From assembly GCA_024402565.1 (NCBI GenBank), contig JAKSTM010000011.1, positions 1 to 61,610 of the forward strand: a DNA stretch of 61,610 nt. Direction: 5' to 3'. Below, in pieces: positions 25,341-34,302 of the stretch. A program made the translations under genes and the position numbers. Position 1 is the first letter of the stretch. Every line of letters starts with the position of its first letter. The notes beneath the pieces were generated by a model. It did not search any database and was not told the DNA's origin. It saw only the letters and a list, made by a program, of their open reading frames with translations. Source of the DNA: Treponema sp. Lineage in GTDB: Bacteria > Spirochaetota > Spirochaetia > Treponematales > Treponemataceae.

Positions 25341-27788
25341 TTATGCGTCGATTTCCTTGGCAAGGTGATGAACGATGAATTCGCGGCGTTCAGGAGTGTT
25401 CTTTCCCATGTAGAATTCCAGAACCTGAGGCACATTCTTCAGAGACTGAATTGTTACAGGTGTAAGATGGATTCCCTTATCTTCACTTTCCCCTTCTTTG
25501 CGAGGGTGAATGAACTGTCCGAATTCTGCAGGGCTGATTTCTCCAAGTCCTTTGAATCGTGTAACTTCAGCATTTGCACCAAGACGTTTCATTTCCTTGT
25601 CACGACTGTCTTCTGAATAACAGTAAACAGTTTCTTTCTTTGTGCGTACACGGAAAAGCGGTGTTTCCAGAATATAAACATGTCCCGTTAATACAAGTTC
25701 TTCAAAGAACAGAAGAAGATATGTCATAACAAGATTACGGATATGGAAACCGTCGTTATCGGCATCGGTTGCGATAATGATTTTGTCGTAGCGGAGATCT
25801 TCAACACTGCGCTGAACACCAAGACTGAAAGTCAGATTCTTTAATTCTTCATTGTCGAAAAGTGCCGACTTTTTGCGGCCGTACATATTTTCAGGTTTAC
25901 CTTTCAAACTGAAGATAGCCTGATATTCCGCGTTACGGGCATAAGTCATTGGACCGGTTGCCGAATCTCCCTCGGTGATGAAGATCATGCTTTCAGCACC
26001 TTTGGCGCCGTCCTGAAGGTGATAACGGCAGTCCTTAAGCTTTGCGATTTTAAGCATTACAGATTTTGAAGCTTCACGAATCTGTTTTTCTGTAACACTA
26101 TTGATTTCATTTCGTGCTTTCTGGTTCTTGATGATTTTTTCTTCAATAGAACCTTTGATGTCCGGATTGTGACGGAGCCAGTCATCAACTGCAGCCTGAA
26201 CTTCCTTGATAATTGGAGCACGGATTTCTACGTTACCAAGCTTGTTCTTTGTCTGGCTTGTAAACATAGGATTATCAAGTCCGACTTTAAGCGCTACAAA
26301 AAGACCGCCTGTAACATCTTTAATATCGTATTCTTTTTTAAAACATTCATTAACACCTTTTGTGAAACCGTCAAGGAATGCTGTAACATGAGTACCACCG
26401 TCATCTGTACTCTGCCCGTTTACAAAAGAGAAAACAAATTTATCAAGAGAGTTTGTATGAGTCAGAACAAACTGAAGATTTTCGCCAGTATATGTGAAAG
26501 GCTGATAAAGCTGTTTTCCTGCCCCACCCATTTCGTGAATCAGAAGATCTTCAAGACCTTTTTCTGAATAATATTCTTTACCGTTGCAGACAATCTTAAG
26601 GCCCGGATTCAGGTAAGCATAATTCCAGAGACGTTTTTCAACGTACTCCATGTTGTATTCGTATTTACCGAAAAGTTCTGTATCAGGAATGAATTCAAGG
26701 AAAGTTCCGTTCTGAACACCGGGCTTTGCAGCACCGATTTTGCCGGATTTCTTTTCGCCTCGTTCAAATTCTACAACAGCCATTTTTCCGTCGCGGATAG
26801 AAGCGGCACGGAAATATGATGAAAGTGCGTTGGTAGCTTTGATTCCAACGCCGTTCATACCGATTGCCTGTTTGAAAACAGAGTTGTTATATTTTGCACC
26901 TGTATTTACGTTTGAAACACAGTCTTCAAGTTTTCCAAGAGGAATACCGCGACCATAGTCACGGATTTTTACATGACCGTCTTTAATTTCGATATCGATT
27001 TTCTTTCCGTAGCCCTGACTGAATTCATCAACAGAGTTATCGATACCTTCCTTAAGAAGAATATAAATACCGTCATTTTCGTTTGAACCGTCACCAAGGG
27101 AACCAATATACATACCAGGTCTGAGGCGGATATGTTCAAGACCTTCAAGATGAAGGATGGAATCTTCATCGTAAACGCCGGTTCCTGCCTGAGATGCAGG
27201 CTTTGATTTTGCGGCGGCAGCTTTCGCAGTTGTTCCGGCAGACTTTGTTACTGCTGAAGTTTTTGCTACAGGTTTTTCAACAGGCGCGGCTTTTTCTTCT
27301 ATTTCTGAAGCAACTGATTTTGAAGCAACTGATTTCGAAACTGCAGCTTTTGATGCGGCAGCCTTCACAGAAGTTTTAGAAGCAGATACCTTTGTGACTT
27401 CAGCTTTTTCAGAAGTTTTTGAGGAAGCTTTTGCTGCCACAACCGACTTTGTAGCAGAAGCAGCTTTTGTCGAAGCTTTTGATGCTGCGGTTGCTTTAGT
27501 TGCAGTTGCTGTTTTAGATGCAGCTGTTGCTTTTACAGCCGTTTTTGTTGCAGCGGATTTTACAGCAGCAGTCTTTGAAGATGCAGATTTAGCCGGAGTT
27601 TTTTCTGCAGTTGTTTTTGCCGAAACCGATTTTGCAACAGTCGTTTTAGCTGCTGCAGTTTTTGTATTTGAAGATTTAGTTGTTGTTGATTTTGTAGTTT
27701 TTTTTGTCTCAGCGGCCTTTGCTTTGGCGGCTGCCAGTTCTGCTGCTTTTAACAGAGAACTTCCCGATTTTGAATTATTTCCACCCAT
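25341..27788 (-). CDS. parE: DNA topoisomerase IV subunit B-type protein with long Ala/Lys-rich N-terminal tail
   Basis: About 815 residues. From residue about 200 on it is a GHKL/TOPRIM type II topoisomerase B subunit: ATP-binding EGIDNSVDEFSQGYGK (with the Asn) and RDYGRGIP, then TOPRIM ITEGDSATGPM and the acid pair TDADNDGFHI. The size and the lack of the gyrase insertion favour ParE/topo IV over GyrB, though no ParC is in the window. The first 190 residues are almost only Ala, Lys, Ser and Thr (TKSTTTKSSNTKTAAAKT and similar), like bacterial histone H1-type tails. ATG 27788 (MGGNNS) is preferred over ATG 27797; neither has an SD, and a promoter places the transcript start at this ATG. Decatenates and relaxes DNA at replication forks. 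Confidence 0.85.
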   Translation of the reverse strand: MGGNNSKSGSSLLKAAELAAAKAKAAETKKTTKSTTTKSSNTKTAAAKTTVAKSVSAKTTAEKTPAKSASSKTAAVKSAATKTAVKATAASKTATATKATAASKASTKAASATKSVVAAKASSKTSEKAEVTKVSASKTSVKAAASKAAVSKSVASKSVASEIEEKAAPVEKPVAKTSAVTKSAGTTAKAAAAKSKPASQAGTGVYDEDSILHLEGLEHIRLRPGMYIGSLGDGSNENDGIYILLKEGIDNSVDEFSQGYGKKIDIEIKDGHVKIRDYGRGIPLGKLEDCVSNVNTGAKYNNSVFKQAIGMNGVGIKATNALSSYFRAASIRDGKMAVVEFERGEKKSGKIGAAKPGVQNGTFLEFIPDTELFGKYEYNMEYVEKRLWNYAYLNPGLKIVCNGKEYYSEKGLEDLLIHEMGGAGKQLYQPFTYTGENLQFVLTHTNSLDKFVFSFVNGQSTDDGGTHVTAFLDGFTKGVNECFKKEYDIKDVTGGLFVALKVGLDNPMFTSQTKNKLGNVEIRAPIIKEVQAAVDDWLRHNPDIKGSIEEKIIKNQKARNEINSVTEKQIREASKSVMLKIAKLKDCRYHLQDGAKGAESMIFITEGDSATGPMTYARNAEYQAIFSLKGKPENMYGRKKSALFDNEELKNLTFSLGVQRSVEDLRYDKIIIATDADNDGFHIRNLVMTYLLLFFEELVLTGHVYILETPLFRVRTKKETVYCYSEDSRDKEMKRLGANAEVTRFKGLGEISPAEFGQFIHPRKEGESEDKGIHLTPVTIQSLKNVPQVLEFYMGKNTPERREFIVHHLAKEIDA

Positions 27789-27795
27789 AACATCC

Positions 27796-27824
27796 ATTAT
27801 ATAATGGGATGTTTTTTCCCGCAA
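27796..27824 (-). promoter_or_regulatory. Promoter placing a leaderless start at the parE ATG
   Basis: On the minus strand TTGCGG (27824-27819), 17 bases, TATAAT (27801-27796), then seven bases and ATG (27788-27786). The -10 is a perfect match; the -35 matches three of six positions. No SD precedes the ATG. Confidence 0.45.
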
Positions 27825-27836
27825 GTAAGGAAAAAC

Positions 27837-28421
27837 CTAGAAATGAGCTACGCAGTATACACAGAAAATATTATCCCAGTTACTTTGTCCTCTCGGACAC
27901 AAACGATAATAAATTCCTGCAGAAGGAAAATAAGGATTTGACTCAAAAGAAAAATCGTACTCTACACCAAGCCTAAACCCATTTCCCCAGTAAGAAGAAT
28001 CTATATCCTCTTCGGAAGTAAACGAAACAAAATCCCACCTGGTTCCAAGAGAATAAGCACAAGAAAAATTCAGTCCACCAAAACCAGGATAAATTTTTAG
28101 CCCCGGAAAAAATGCTGTATCAATATGATTTGAATATTCCCCGTCTTTCCACAGAAAATCAAAATTCATATCATTTCCGAAGAAAAAAGTAATTTCATCA
28201 CTAAGTTTAATATTTACATCAGCCACTGTTCCAATAATAATTCGATGCCCATTCTCAGAAATTGATTTATTCAAAGACTTCAAAGCACCGTCACCATAAA
28301 CAGGTATTCCAGTGGAAAGCCCTGCATCAAAAGTAATCATTTTTTCAGATGCAAAAACTGATGAAACTGTCAAAAGTGACAGAAATACTGCCCATACTAT
28401 TGATTTACGTTTTTTAGTCAT
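27837..28421 (-). CDS. Exported protein, probably a small outer-membrane barrel
   Basis: 194 residues with a cleavable signal peptide (MTKKRKSIVWAVFLSLLTVS ending SVFA). The mature part has alternating strands with many aromatics (FFFGNDMNFDFLW, NGFRLGVEYDFSFES) and ends in a hydrophobic CVYCVAHF. It resembles small outer-membrane beta-barrel proteins common in Treponema, but I recognise no family. It lies 10 bases... after the small membrane gene 28431 and upstream of parE, and could be co-transcribed with either. Confidence 0.5.
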   Translation of the reverse strand: MTKKRKSIVWAVFLSLLTVSSVFASEKMITFDAGLSTGIPVYGDGALKSLNKSISENGHRIIIGTVADVNIKLSDEITFFFGNDMNFDFLWKDGEYSNHIDTAFFPGLKIYPGFGGLNFSCAYSLGTRWDFVSFTSEEDIDSSYWGNGFRLGVEYDFSFESNPYFPSAGIYYRLCPRGQSNWDNIFCVYCVAHF

Positions 28422-28430
28422 AAAGCTTAA

Positions 28431-28847
28431 TTAATACTTAATTCTGATGATAGCTGCCAGAACCAAAAGATGATATGCAAAATTATAAAGCCATGTAAGG
28501 AAGTTTTTAGCACCTCCATTCAAGATTCCCTTTGAACCAAGAAAATCCATAAGAACAATGGCAATAATCCATACAATCATGATTATCAAAAGTAAAACTG
28601 CATCCAGATTTGTTCCCAATGAAACAAAAAGTCGCAGAATAAGAAATACTCCAGCTACCAGTTCAATAACAGAAAAAACGATACATATAACATCTTCAAT
28701 ATTTTTATCAAAGATATGACGAATAGCCTTTACAGCTTCATCTCCACCACCCTGAAGTCCCCAAATACCACTAATAAGAAGCAGACAGCCCAAAGCAATC
28801 TGCATAAGAAGTGTACTGATTGATTTTGATTCTTTTCCGTTTGCCAT
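28431..28847 (-). CDS. Small four-helix membrane protein, unknown
   Basis: 138 residues with about four membrane helices (near 12-30, 50-72, 80-103, 118-136). No motif recognised. Start taken at ATG 28847, seven codons inside the longest frame, because it has the strong SD GGGAGG eight bases upstream; the earlier ATG 28868 has none. The helix pattern with a KNIEDVICIVFSVIEL amphipathic turn is not diagnostic. It lies 10 bases upstream of the 28421 gene and follows another small membrane gene. Confidence 0.6.
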   Translation of the reverse strand: MANGKESKSISTLLMQIALGCLLLISGIWGLQGGGDEAVKAIRHIFDKNIEDVICIVFSVIELVAGVFLILRLFVSLGTNLDAVLLLIIMIVWIIAIVLMDFLGSKGILNGGAKNFLTWLYNFAYHLLVLAAIIRIKY

Positions 28848-28894
28848 TTCTTTTCCTCCCAGAAACATACTAAAAAATTATAATTATATAAAAA

Positions 28895-29185
28895 CTATCT
28901 ACGAACAAGCATTAAAATAAATGCAAGGATAAAAAACACGAATGGAACGACTGTAAAAAGAAGTGTAGAAAGAGGAAGGCCCCAAATTACAGGTCCTGCC
29001 GCAGTAATGATATGAAGATCAATCATTAGTTCATAAACCATACCTGCATAAGTTGTTATGAACCCGGCAACAAGACTCATCCAGGAAACATCACGCGTTT
29101 TACTCCAAAGCATAATTGCAAGAAATGCGGTTATGCCACCTGCGGCAAGTTTAATAATTGCAAGTGTGATATCAGCCTGCTGCAT
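28895..29185 (-). CDS. Small three-helix membrane protein, unknown
   Basis: 96 residues, three membrane helices (about 6-25, 33-55, 66-92), few charged residues. ATG 29185 has an excellent SD (AAAGGAGA). It lies 18 bases after the 29204 gene. No family recognised; the neighbours suggest a four-gene unit from 29953 to 28431. Confidence 0.6.
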   Translation of the reverse strand: MQQADITLAIIKLAAGGITAFLAIMLWSKTRDVSWMSLVAGFITTYAGMVYELMIDLHIITAAGPVIWGLPLSTLLFTVVPFVFFILAFILMLVRR

Positions 29186-29203
29186 TTTTTCGTCTCCTTT
29201 CCA

Positions 29204-29953
29204 TTACTTCAACTTCGTGAACACACCTTTATCGGCCCCGTAGGGAACTATGGAATGTACATTATATTTCGGATTAATAACTATACCCTTATCAAGACAA
29301 AAAAGGACAAAATCATCATATTCTTCTTCGGAAAGTTTTGAATAAAGATAAGGTCCCTTACGTTCAAAATACTTTGAAAGAATCTGATCATAAATAAACC
29401 AGTCCTTTTCCTCACGGACCTTAATTGCCGCAATAAGGTCATATACAGAACGAGTGACAGCAGCCACCAAAGGGGCTGGTAATTTCACCTTATTTTCAAT
29501 TTGCGAATCATCAAAATCTGAAGTTACACAAACCATATAAAGATTTTCTGACCATGGTAGAGGTGGCTTTACAGTTATCATCTGATTATTGTTTTCAGTA
29601 AAATGTTCTTTCAAAGATTCTTTCCAAGACTCATCCCAAGGCTCCCAGTTTACTCCAGTTTCAGGTAAAGTATATGAAAAAACAACCTTTCGTTCACTTT
29701 GCAAAAGTTCACTTACTGCTTTATCAATCTGAGAAGAATACTCTGTAACAAAGTTTCCTGTTATCCCTCGATTCAGAACATTTTTTAATTTCGTAAAAGC
29801 ATCTCCACCGCCCCAGCCAAGAATGGCCCGTCCATCGGCCTGGTAAAGATCTGTAAGTCGTACACCTTTTTTTGTATAAAGAAAACATCCGCGAGCACGG
29901 GTAACAGCGCCGTAACGTGAGAAAAGTTCCTCTTTTAGTTTTTCTTCTGTCAT
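29204..29953 (-). CDS. Uncharacterised 249-residue protein with an aminotransferase-like N-terminal stretch
   Basis: Soluble, no signal peptide. The start (residues about 8-45: RYGAVTRARGCFLYTKKG, then RLTDLYQADGRAILGWGG) recalls the N-terminus of class III PLP aminotransferases, where the loop positions substrate and cofactor, but the large PLP domain with its Lys is missing entirely, so it cannot be an aminotransferase. The rest (NWEPWDESWKESLKEHFTEN, LYSKLSEEEYDDFVLFCLDK) is unfamiliar. It lies 30 bases downstream of clpA on the same strand, a possible co-transcribed partner. Function unknown. Confidence 0.5.
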   Translation of the reverse strand: MTEEKLKEELFSRYGAVTRARGCFLYTKKGVRLTDLYQADGRAILGWGGGDAFTKLKNVLNRGITGNFVTEYSSQIDKAVSELLQSERKVVFSYTLPETGVNWEPWDESWKESLKEHFTENNNQMITVKPPLPWSENLYMVCVTSDFDDSQIENKVKLPAPLVAAVTRSVYDLIAAIKVREEKDWFIYDQILSKYFERKGPYLYSKLSEEEYDDFVLFCLDKGIVINPKYNVHSIVPYGADKGVFTKLK

Positions 29954-29983
29954 TTATTCAGTTCCCACCAATTCAGCAAACTT

Positions 29984-32362
29984 TTAATTTTTATAAATAA
30001 AAGTTATCTTTCCACGAGTTACATCAGCTTCAACTTCTCCACCGTTTTCCAAAGCCCCGAATAGAACTTCATCAACAAGAGGATTTGCAAGGCGATCTTC
30101 AACAGTTCGGGCCATATTACGGGCACCGAATTCACGTGAATAACCTTCATCTGTAAGGTAATCAAGCGCTTTGTCTGTAACGGTAAGGGTTACCTTACGT
30201 TCTGCCATACGGCCTGCAAGTTTACGAACTTCCTTTTCACAAACCATACGTGCAACTTTTTTATCAAGATGACCGAATGGAATGATGCTGTCCAGACGAT
30301 TACGGAATTCAGGACTGAACTCGCGGTCTACAGCTTCCTTAAGAGAAGCTTCTGCGCTTTCTGCAGTTTCAGTTCCGAATCCGATACCAGGTTTTTCCAT
30401 ATCGCGGGCACCGGCATTACTTGTCATAATGATGATGCATGAACGGAAGTCTGACTTGCGTCCCTGGTTATCAGTCAACTGACCATAATCCAACACCTGA
30501 AGAAGAACGTTATAGATGTCTTCATGTGCCTTTTCAATTTCATCAAAAAGGATTACTGCATGAGGATTTTTTCTTACATCTTTTGTAAGCTGTCCACCTT
30601 CTTCAAAACCAACATATCCTGGAGGAGACCCGATAAGGCGGCTTACAGCATGCTTTTCCTGATATTCAGACATATCATATCTAAGCAAAGGTTCACCAAG
30701 AACTCCGGCAAGGCTTTTTGCCAATTCAGTTTTTCCGACACCTGTAGGACCTACAAAAAGATAACAGGCTTCAGGTTTATCCGGATTACGGAATCCTGCA
30801 CGGGCACGCTTAACAGCTTTTGCTATAGCAAAGACAGCTTTTTCTTGTCCAAATACTTCAGCCCCAAGAAGACTTTCAATATTCTTAAGTTTTTCCTTAT
30901 CGTCACCTTTTACAGTTTCAAGCGGAATATGTGCAATTTTTGCAGTTACTTTACGAATAATATCTTCATCAATCAAAGGTGCTTTTGATGAAGCCTTTCC
31001 GGCTTTTTTTGCACCCTTTCCCTTAAAACCGCCGTTTTTCGTAATATTCATCCAGGCGCCGGCTTCATCAATAAGGTCAATTGCTTTATCAGGAAGACGA
31101 CGGTCTGGAAGATACTGAACAGAAAGATTTACCGCAGTTTCAATGGCGTTGGAACTGAATTTTACATGATGATAGTCTTCATATTTTTTCTGAAGACCTT
31201 TAAGAATGTCCACAGCTTCACTTTTTGTAGGTTCCAGAATATCGATTTTCTGGAAACGACGTGCCAAAGCGCGGTCCTTTTCAAAGTTCTTTGAGAATTC
31301 TTCATAAGTTGTGGAACCGATAACACGAACCTGTCCGCCTGCAAGAACAGGCTTCAAAAGGTTTGCCGCATCCATATTTGTGTTGCCATTGGTACCGGCG
31401 CCCATAATCATATGAATTTCATCGATAAAGAGGATTACTTTCTTTTGATCAAGGACTTCTTTAATTACAGCATTAAGGCGTTCTTCAAAGTCACCTCGAA
31501 ATTTACTTCCTGCAAGAAGAAGACCAAGGTCCAGAGAATAAATTTCAAAGCCTTTAAGTGCGGCCGGAACTTCTCCCTTTACAAGACGCTGAGCAATACC
31601 GTAAGTAATGGCAGTTTTTCCGACACCTGCATCTCCTACATGAAGAGGATTATTCTTCGTGCGGCGGCAAAGAATCTGAATTGTACGCTCAATTTCTTCT
31701 TCTCGTCCTACAAGGTCATCAAATGCCCCGGATTTTGCCATTTCATTAAGGTTTGATGTAAATTTCTGAAGTGCCTCATATTTTGGTTCTTCGCCCGCCC
31801 CATCTGTTGACGATGACTGAAAAAAGGAATCGGATTTTCCACCACCTTTCACACCGCGCAAAGCCCTTGTTTCCTGACGTATGCGTGAAACAACCTCTGT
31901 GAGCCGCATTTTATCTACACCACCACGGCGCAAATAATATGAAGCATAGTTATTCTGATTTTCGATCATACAAACCAGAAGATCTGTAATATCTAAAACA
32001 TCGCTTTCACAAGACAAACAATGAAAAATTGCCTTATTCATCATACTTTGAAAGCCTGAAGATTCCGCAGGAACTTTAAACATTCCTTCCTGAGCTTCTG
32101 CTGTAGAAACCGGCACCTTTGTGGCAAGATAATTACAGGTTTCGGTGCGAATCGATTCCGCATTTGCGCCACAGGCCGTAAGGATATTTATAACAATGTC
32201 GTACTGAAGAGCAACAGACAAAACATGTTCTGGAGTAAAAAATTGATGATGCGCCTTTTTAGCAGTCATAAGAGATTCAGAAAGAATCTTTGCCAAAGTA
32301 GGAGTCAATTTCATCTGTTTTATATGACTATTGGAATTCTCATTAATCTCGCTCAATTTCAA
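29984..32362 (-). CDS. clpA: ATP-dependent Clp protease ATP-binding subunit ClpA
   Basis: 792 residues, two AAA+ modules. The N-terminal Clp_N repeat (1-150) accepts ClpS; module 1 has Walker A GDAGVGKTAITYGIA (conserved HVGDAG) and Walker B VILFIDEIH; module 2 has Walker A GPTGVGKTELAKSL and Walker B VILFDEIEKAH. There is no ClpB middle domain, and a ClpP-contact loop is expected in module 2 (GIGF, about residue 660). Unfolds substrates and feeds them to ClpP; with ClpS handles N-degron proteins. ATG 32362 overlaps clpS by 20 bases, so the two are translated together. Confidence 0.95.
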   Translation of the reverse strand: MKLSEINENSNSHIKQMKLTPTLAKILSESLMTAKKAHHQFFTPEHVLSVALQYDIVINILTACGANAESIRTETCNYLATKVPVSTAEAQEGMFKVPAESSGFQSMMNKAIFHCLSCESDVLDITDLLVCMIENQNNYASYYLRRGGVDKMRLTEVVSRIRQETRALRGVKGGGKSDSFFQSSSTDGAGEEPKYEALQKFTSNLNEMAKSGAFDDLVGREEEIERTIQILCRRTKNNPLHVGDAGVGKTAITYGIAQRLVKGEVPAALKGFEIYSLDLGLLLAGSKFRGDFEERLNAVIKEVLDQKKVILFIDEIHMIMGAGTNGNTNMDAANLLKPVLAGGQVRVIGSTTYEEFSKNFEKDRALARRFQKIDILEPTKSEAVDILKGLQKKYEDYHHVKFSSNAIETAVNLSVQYLPDRRLPDKAIDLIDEAGAWMNITKNGGFKGKGAKKAGKASSKAPLIDEDIIRKVTAKIAHIPLETVKGDDKEKLKNIESLLGAEVFGQEKAVFAIAKAVKRARAGFRNPDKPEACYLFVGPTGVGKTELAKSLAGVLGEPLLRYDMSEYQEKHAVSRLIGSPPGYVGFEEGGQLTKDVRKNPHAVILFDEIEKAHEDIYNVLLQVLDYGQLTDNQGRKSDFRSCIIIMTSNAGARDMEKPGIGFGTETAESAEASLKEAVDREFSPEFRNRLDSIIPFGHLDKKVARMVCEKEVRKLAGRMAERKVTLTVTDKALDYLTDEGYSREFGARNMARTVEDRLANPLVDEVLFGALENGGEVEADVTRGKITFIYKN

Positions 32363-32663
32363 CCCTTAACGGAAATCCGTTTTTTCTAGCGGCCTGTGTG
32401 GTCATATTTGTACGCGAAAGTGCAATATCATATGTATAAGACCCAACTACAGCAGATCCTGTCTGATGCACTTTTTCCATAAGATCTTCTGCTTCTGGGA
32501 CAGCTTTATTAAAAATATTCACAAGAACATCAACCACAAAATCTTTAGTGGTATAATCATCATTATAGAAAATGACTCTGCATTCCGGAGGTGGAAGAAT
32601 ATCTGAAATACCTTCAGAAATGCCGATTGACGAACTGTGTTCGGTGTTAAACAAATCGCTCAT
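32343..32663 (-). CDS. clpS: ClpS adaptor, N-recognin
   Basis: 106 residues; brings proteins with destabilising N-terminal residues to ClpA. The core is intact: VIFYNDDYTTKDFVVDVLVNIF (with the NDD pair of the recognition pocket), an A/HxxG-like MEKVHQTGSAVVGSYTYDIA with the pocket His, and an alpha-helix leading to the basic end. An extended acidic N-terminus of about 25 residues. Its end overlaps clpA. Confidence 0.93.
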   Translation of the reverse strand: MSDLFNTEHSSSIGISEGISDILPPPECRVIFYNDDYTTKDFVVDVLVNIFNKAVPEAEDLMEKVHQTGSAVVGSYTYDIALSRTNMTTQAARKNGFPLRVEIERD

Positions 32664-32713
32664 TCTTAAAATATATCAAATTTTTCGCTTACTTCCAATT
32701 AAATATGAAAAAA

Positions 32714-34213
32714 TTAAAGTTTATCCTGAACAATAAGTTTAATTGTTCCTGGATTTTTAATACCAGCCTTCTTTCTCTGGTCAACAATCTCATTTCTGTC
32801 CATTGAAATCTGAGCAGCCTGACAGATTTTTTTGCTGTATTCTGAAAGTCGGTCAGGACTTGCAGCTGTACAAGCCACCAAAACATGCTGTCGTTTTAAT
32901 GTATTTCCAAGGAACATAAGGAATTCATCATTATCTACAGGAAGTTCAGCCAGATAAATTATTTTTTTCAAATCATGAATATTTGCCAAAGCTTCACAAC
33001 ATTTTTTCAGTTTTGGAGTAACTGTTTTTCCTCCATTAGCATCATCCACAAGAGTTTCTGCAAAAACATAAAGATCTGAAGTGGTAGCTGGCAACCCTTT
33101 TGATGGGAAATCTGACACAACACTATACCCAACATTTTCACACAAAATACTTAGATTTCTGTCCTGAGCTTTCTTTTCAACAGCATCTTCAGTATATGTT
33201 CCATTTGATGCGTTCATAGTATCAACAACGCTGGCAAGCTCTTCAACACTAATTGCTACAGAAGAAGCAGCCTCCGAAGGAGATGACGAAGAATTTTGAT
33301 TCATAATACTTGAAAGCATATCTTCTGGTTCAGCTTCTGGCTCTACTACTGAAACTGGTGATGACTCCTTGATTACAGAAGGTTCAAGTCCCATTGCAGC
33401 GGCTTCTTCATCTCCAGCTCCTATTTCTGCACTAAAAGTATCATCTTCTTCTGTTTCCTCTTCTTCAGAATCCATCCAAACAGCCAGTTTTTCATCTGTT
33501 TCAAGAGGTTCGCCTTCATTTATGAAATTTACGCCTGTTTTCTGAGACGATGCCAGGAAAATCACAGTTTTTCCGTCCGCTTTACGAACCACACAGCCGG
33601 CATCATTAAGAGAGAAATATGGATTATCTTCTGCAAGTCGAATATGACACAATGAAACACAACCTGCAAATGCGTCATCAGCTATTTCAGATACACCAGA
33701 ACCAATAACTATTGATTCAATTCCAGAACAAAGAGCAAAAGCCTGATGTTCAATAATCTGAACAGTTTCAGGAAAAACAACATTTGTTAATGAAGTACAG
33801 CCTAAAAAGGCTTTTGCACCGATATAAGCTATATCAGTACGGAATGGAACTTCTGTCAAAGAAGCACAGTTCATGAAAATCCCTTCAGGAAATTCTTCAA
33901 CCACATTTGGCATATTGATTTTAGAAAGTCGTTTACAGCCAGAAAACATATATGGTGTCAATTCAGAAAGATTTCCAGGAAGTCTGATTGAAACTGCATT
34001 TTCACAATTCTCAAAAAGATTAAATCCAACCTGTTTTACAGAGTCCGGAATTGAATAAGATTCATAAGGAGTTGCAGAGAAAACATTGTCTTCAATAGTA
34101 TGCACGCCGAAGGGTACACGGCCTGTAAAAGAATTATCGTCAATATCGATACCAATAAGGGTATGAAAATTATCTCTATAATAAAGGCCAGATTTGCTAG
34201 TAACATCACTCAT
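32714..34213 (-). CDS. BspA-like leucine-rich repeat protein without export signal
   Basis: 499 residues. Residues about 35-230 hold roughly eight LRR_5 (BspA-type) repeats with the recurring ...IxxxAFxxCxSLxxVxFPxTV pattern. An acidic, Ser/Glu-rich linker (about 250-340) leads to a C-terminal domain (about 350-499; DLKKIIYLAELPVDNDEFL, HVLVACTAASPDRLSEYS) with Rossmann-like strands that I do not recognise. BspA repeats are usually surface-exposed, yet no signal peptide or membrane helix is present here, so this copy is predicted cytoplasmic or leaves by another route. Single gene, divergent from the CobW gene. Confidence 0.6.
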   Translation of the reverse strand: MSDVTSKSGLYYRDNFHTLIGIDIDDNSFTGRVPFGVHTIEDNVFSATPYESYSIPDSVKQVGFNLFENCENAVSIRLPGNLSELTPYMFSGCKRLSKINMPNVVEEFPEGIFMNCASLTEVPFRTDIAYIGAKAFLGCTSLTNVVFPETVQIIEHQAFALCSGIESIVIGSGVSEIADDAFAGCVSLCHIRLAEDNPYFSLNDAGCVVRKADGKTVIFLASSQKTGVNFINEGEPLETDEKLAVWMDSEEEETEEDDTFSAEIGAGDEEAAAMGLEPSVIKESSPVSVVEPEAEPEDMLSSIMNQNSSSSPSEAASSVAISVEELASVVDTMNASNGTYTEDAVEKKAQDRNLSILCENVGYSVVSDFPSKGLPATTSDLYVFAETLVDDANGGKTVTPKLKKCCEALANIHDLKKIIYLAELPVDNDEFLMFLGNTLKRQHVLVACTAASPDRLSEYSKKICQAAQISMDRNEIVDQRKKAGIKNPGTIKLIVQDKL

Positions 34214-34302
34214 ACCACATATTTTAACATATAAAATTGAAATTCAACATTTTTTTTTATATATTTATATAGAAAGACAAATATTTAAAGGAAGGCATGT
34301 AA

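Noticed and set aside
27394..27804. 136-codon plus-strand frame, Ala/Phe/Val-rich
   Set aside because: Antisense of the Ala/Lys tail of the ParE-type gene; composition follows from the repeat.
29204..29953. Annotation as class III aminotransferase
   Set aside because: Only the N-terminal 40 residues are similar; the PLP-binding domain and Lys are absent.
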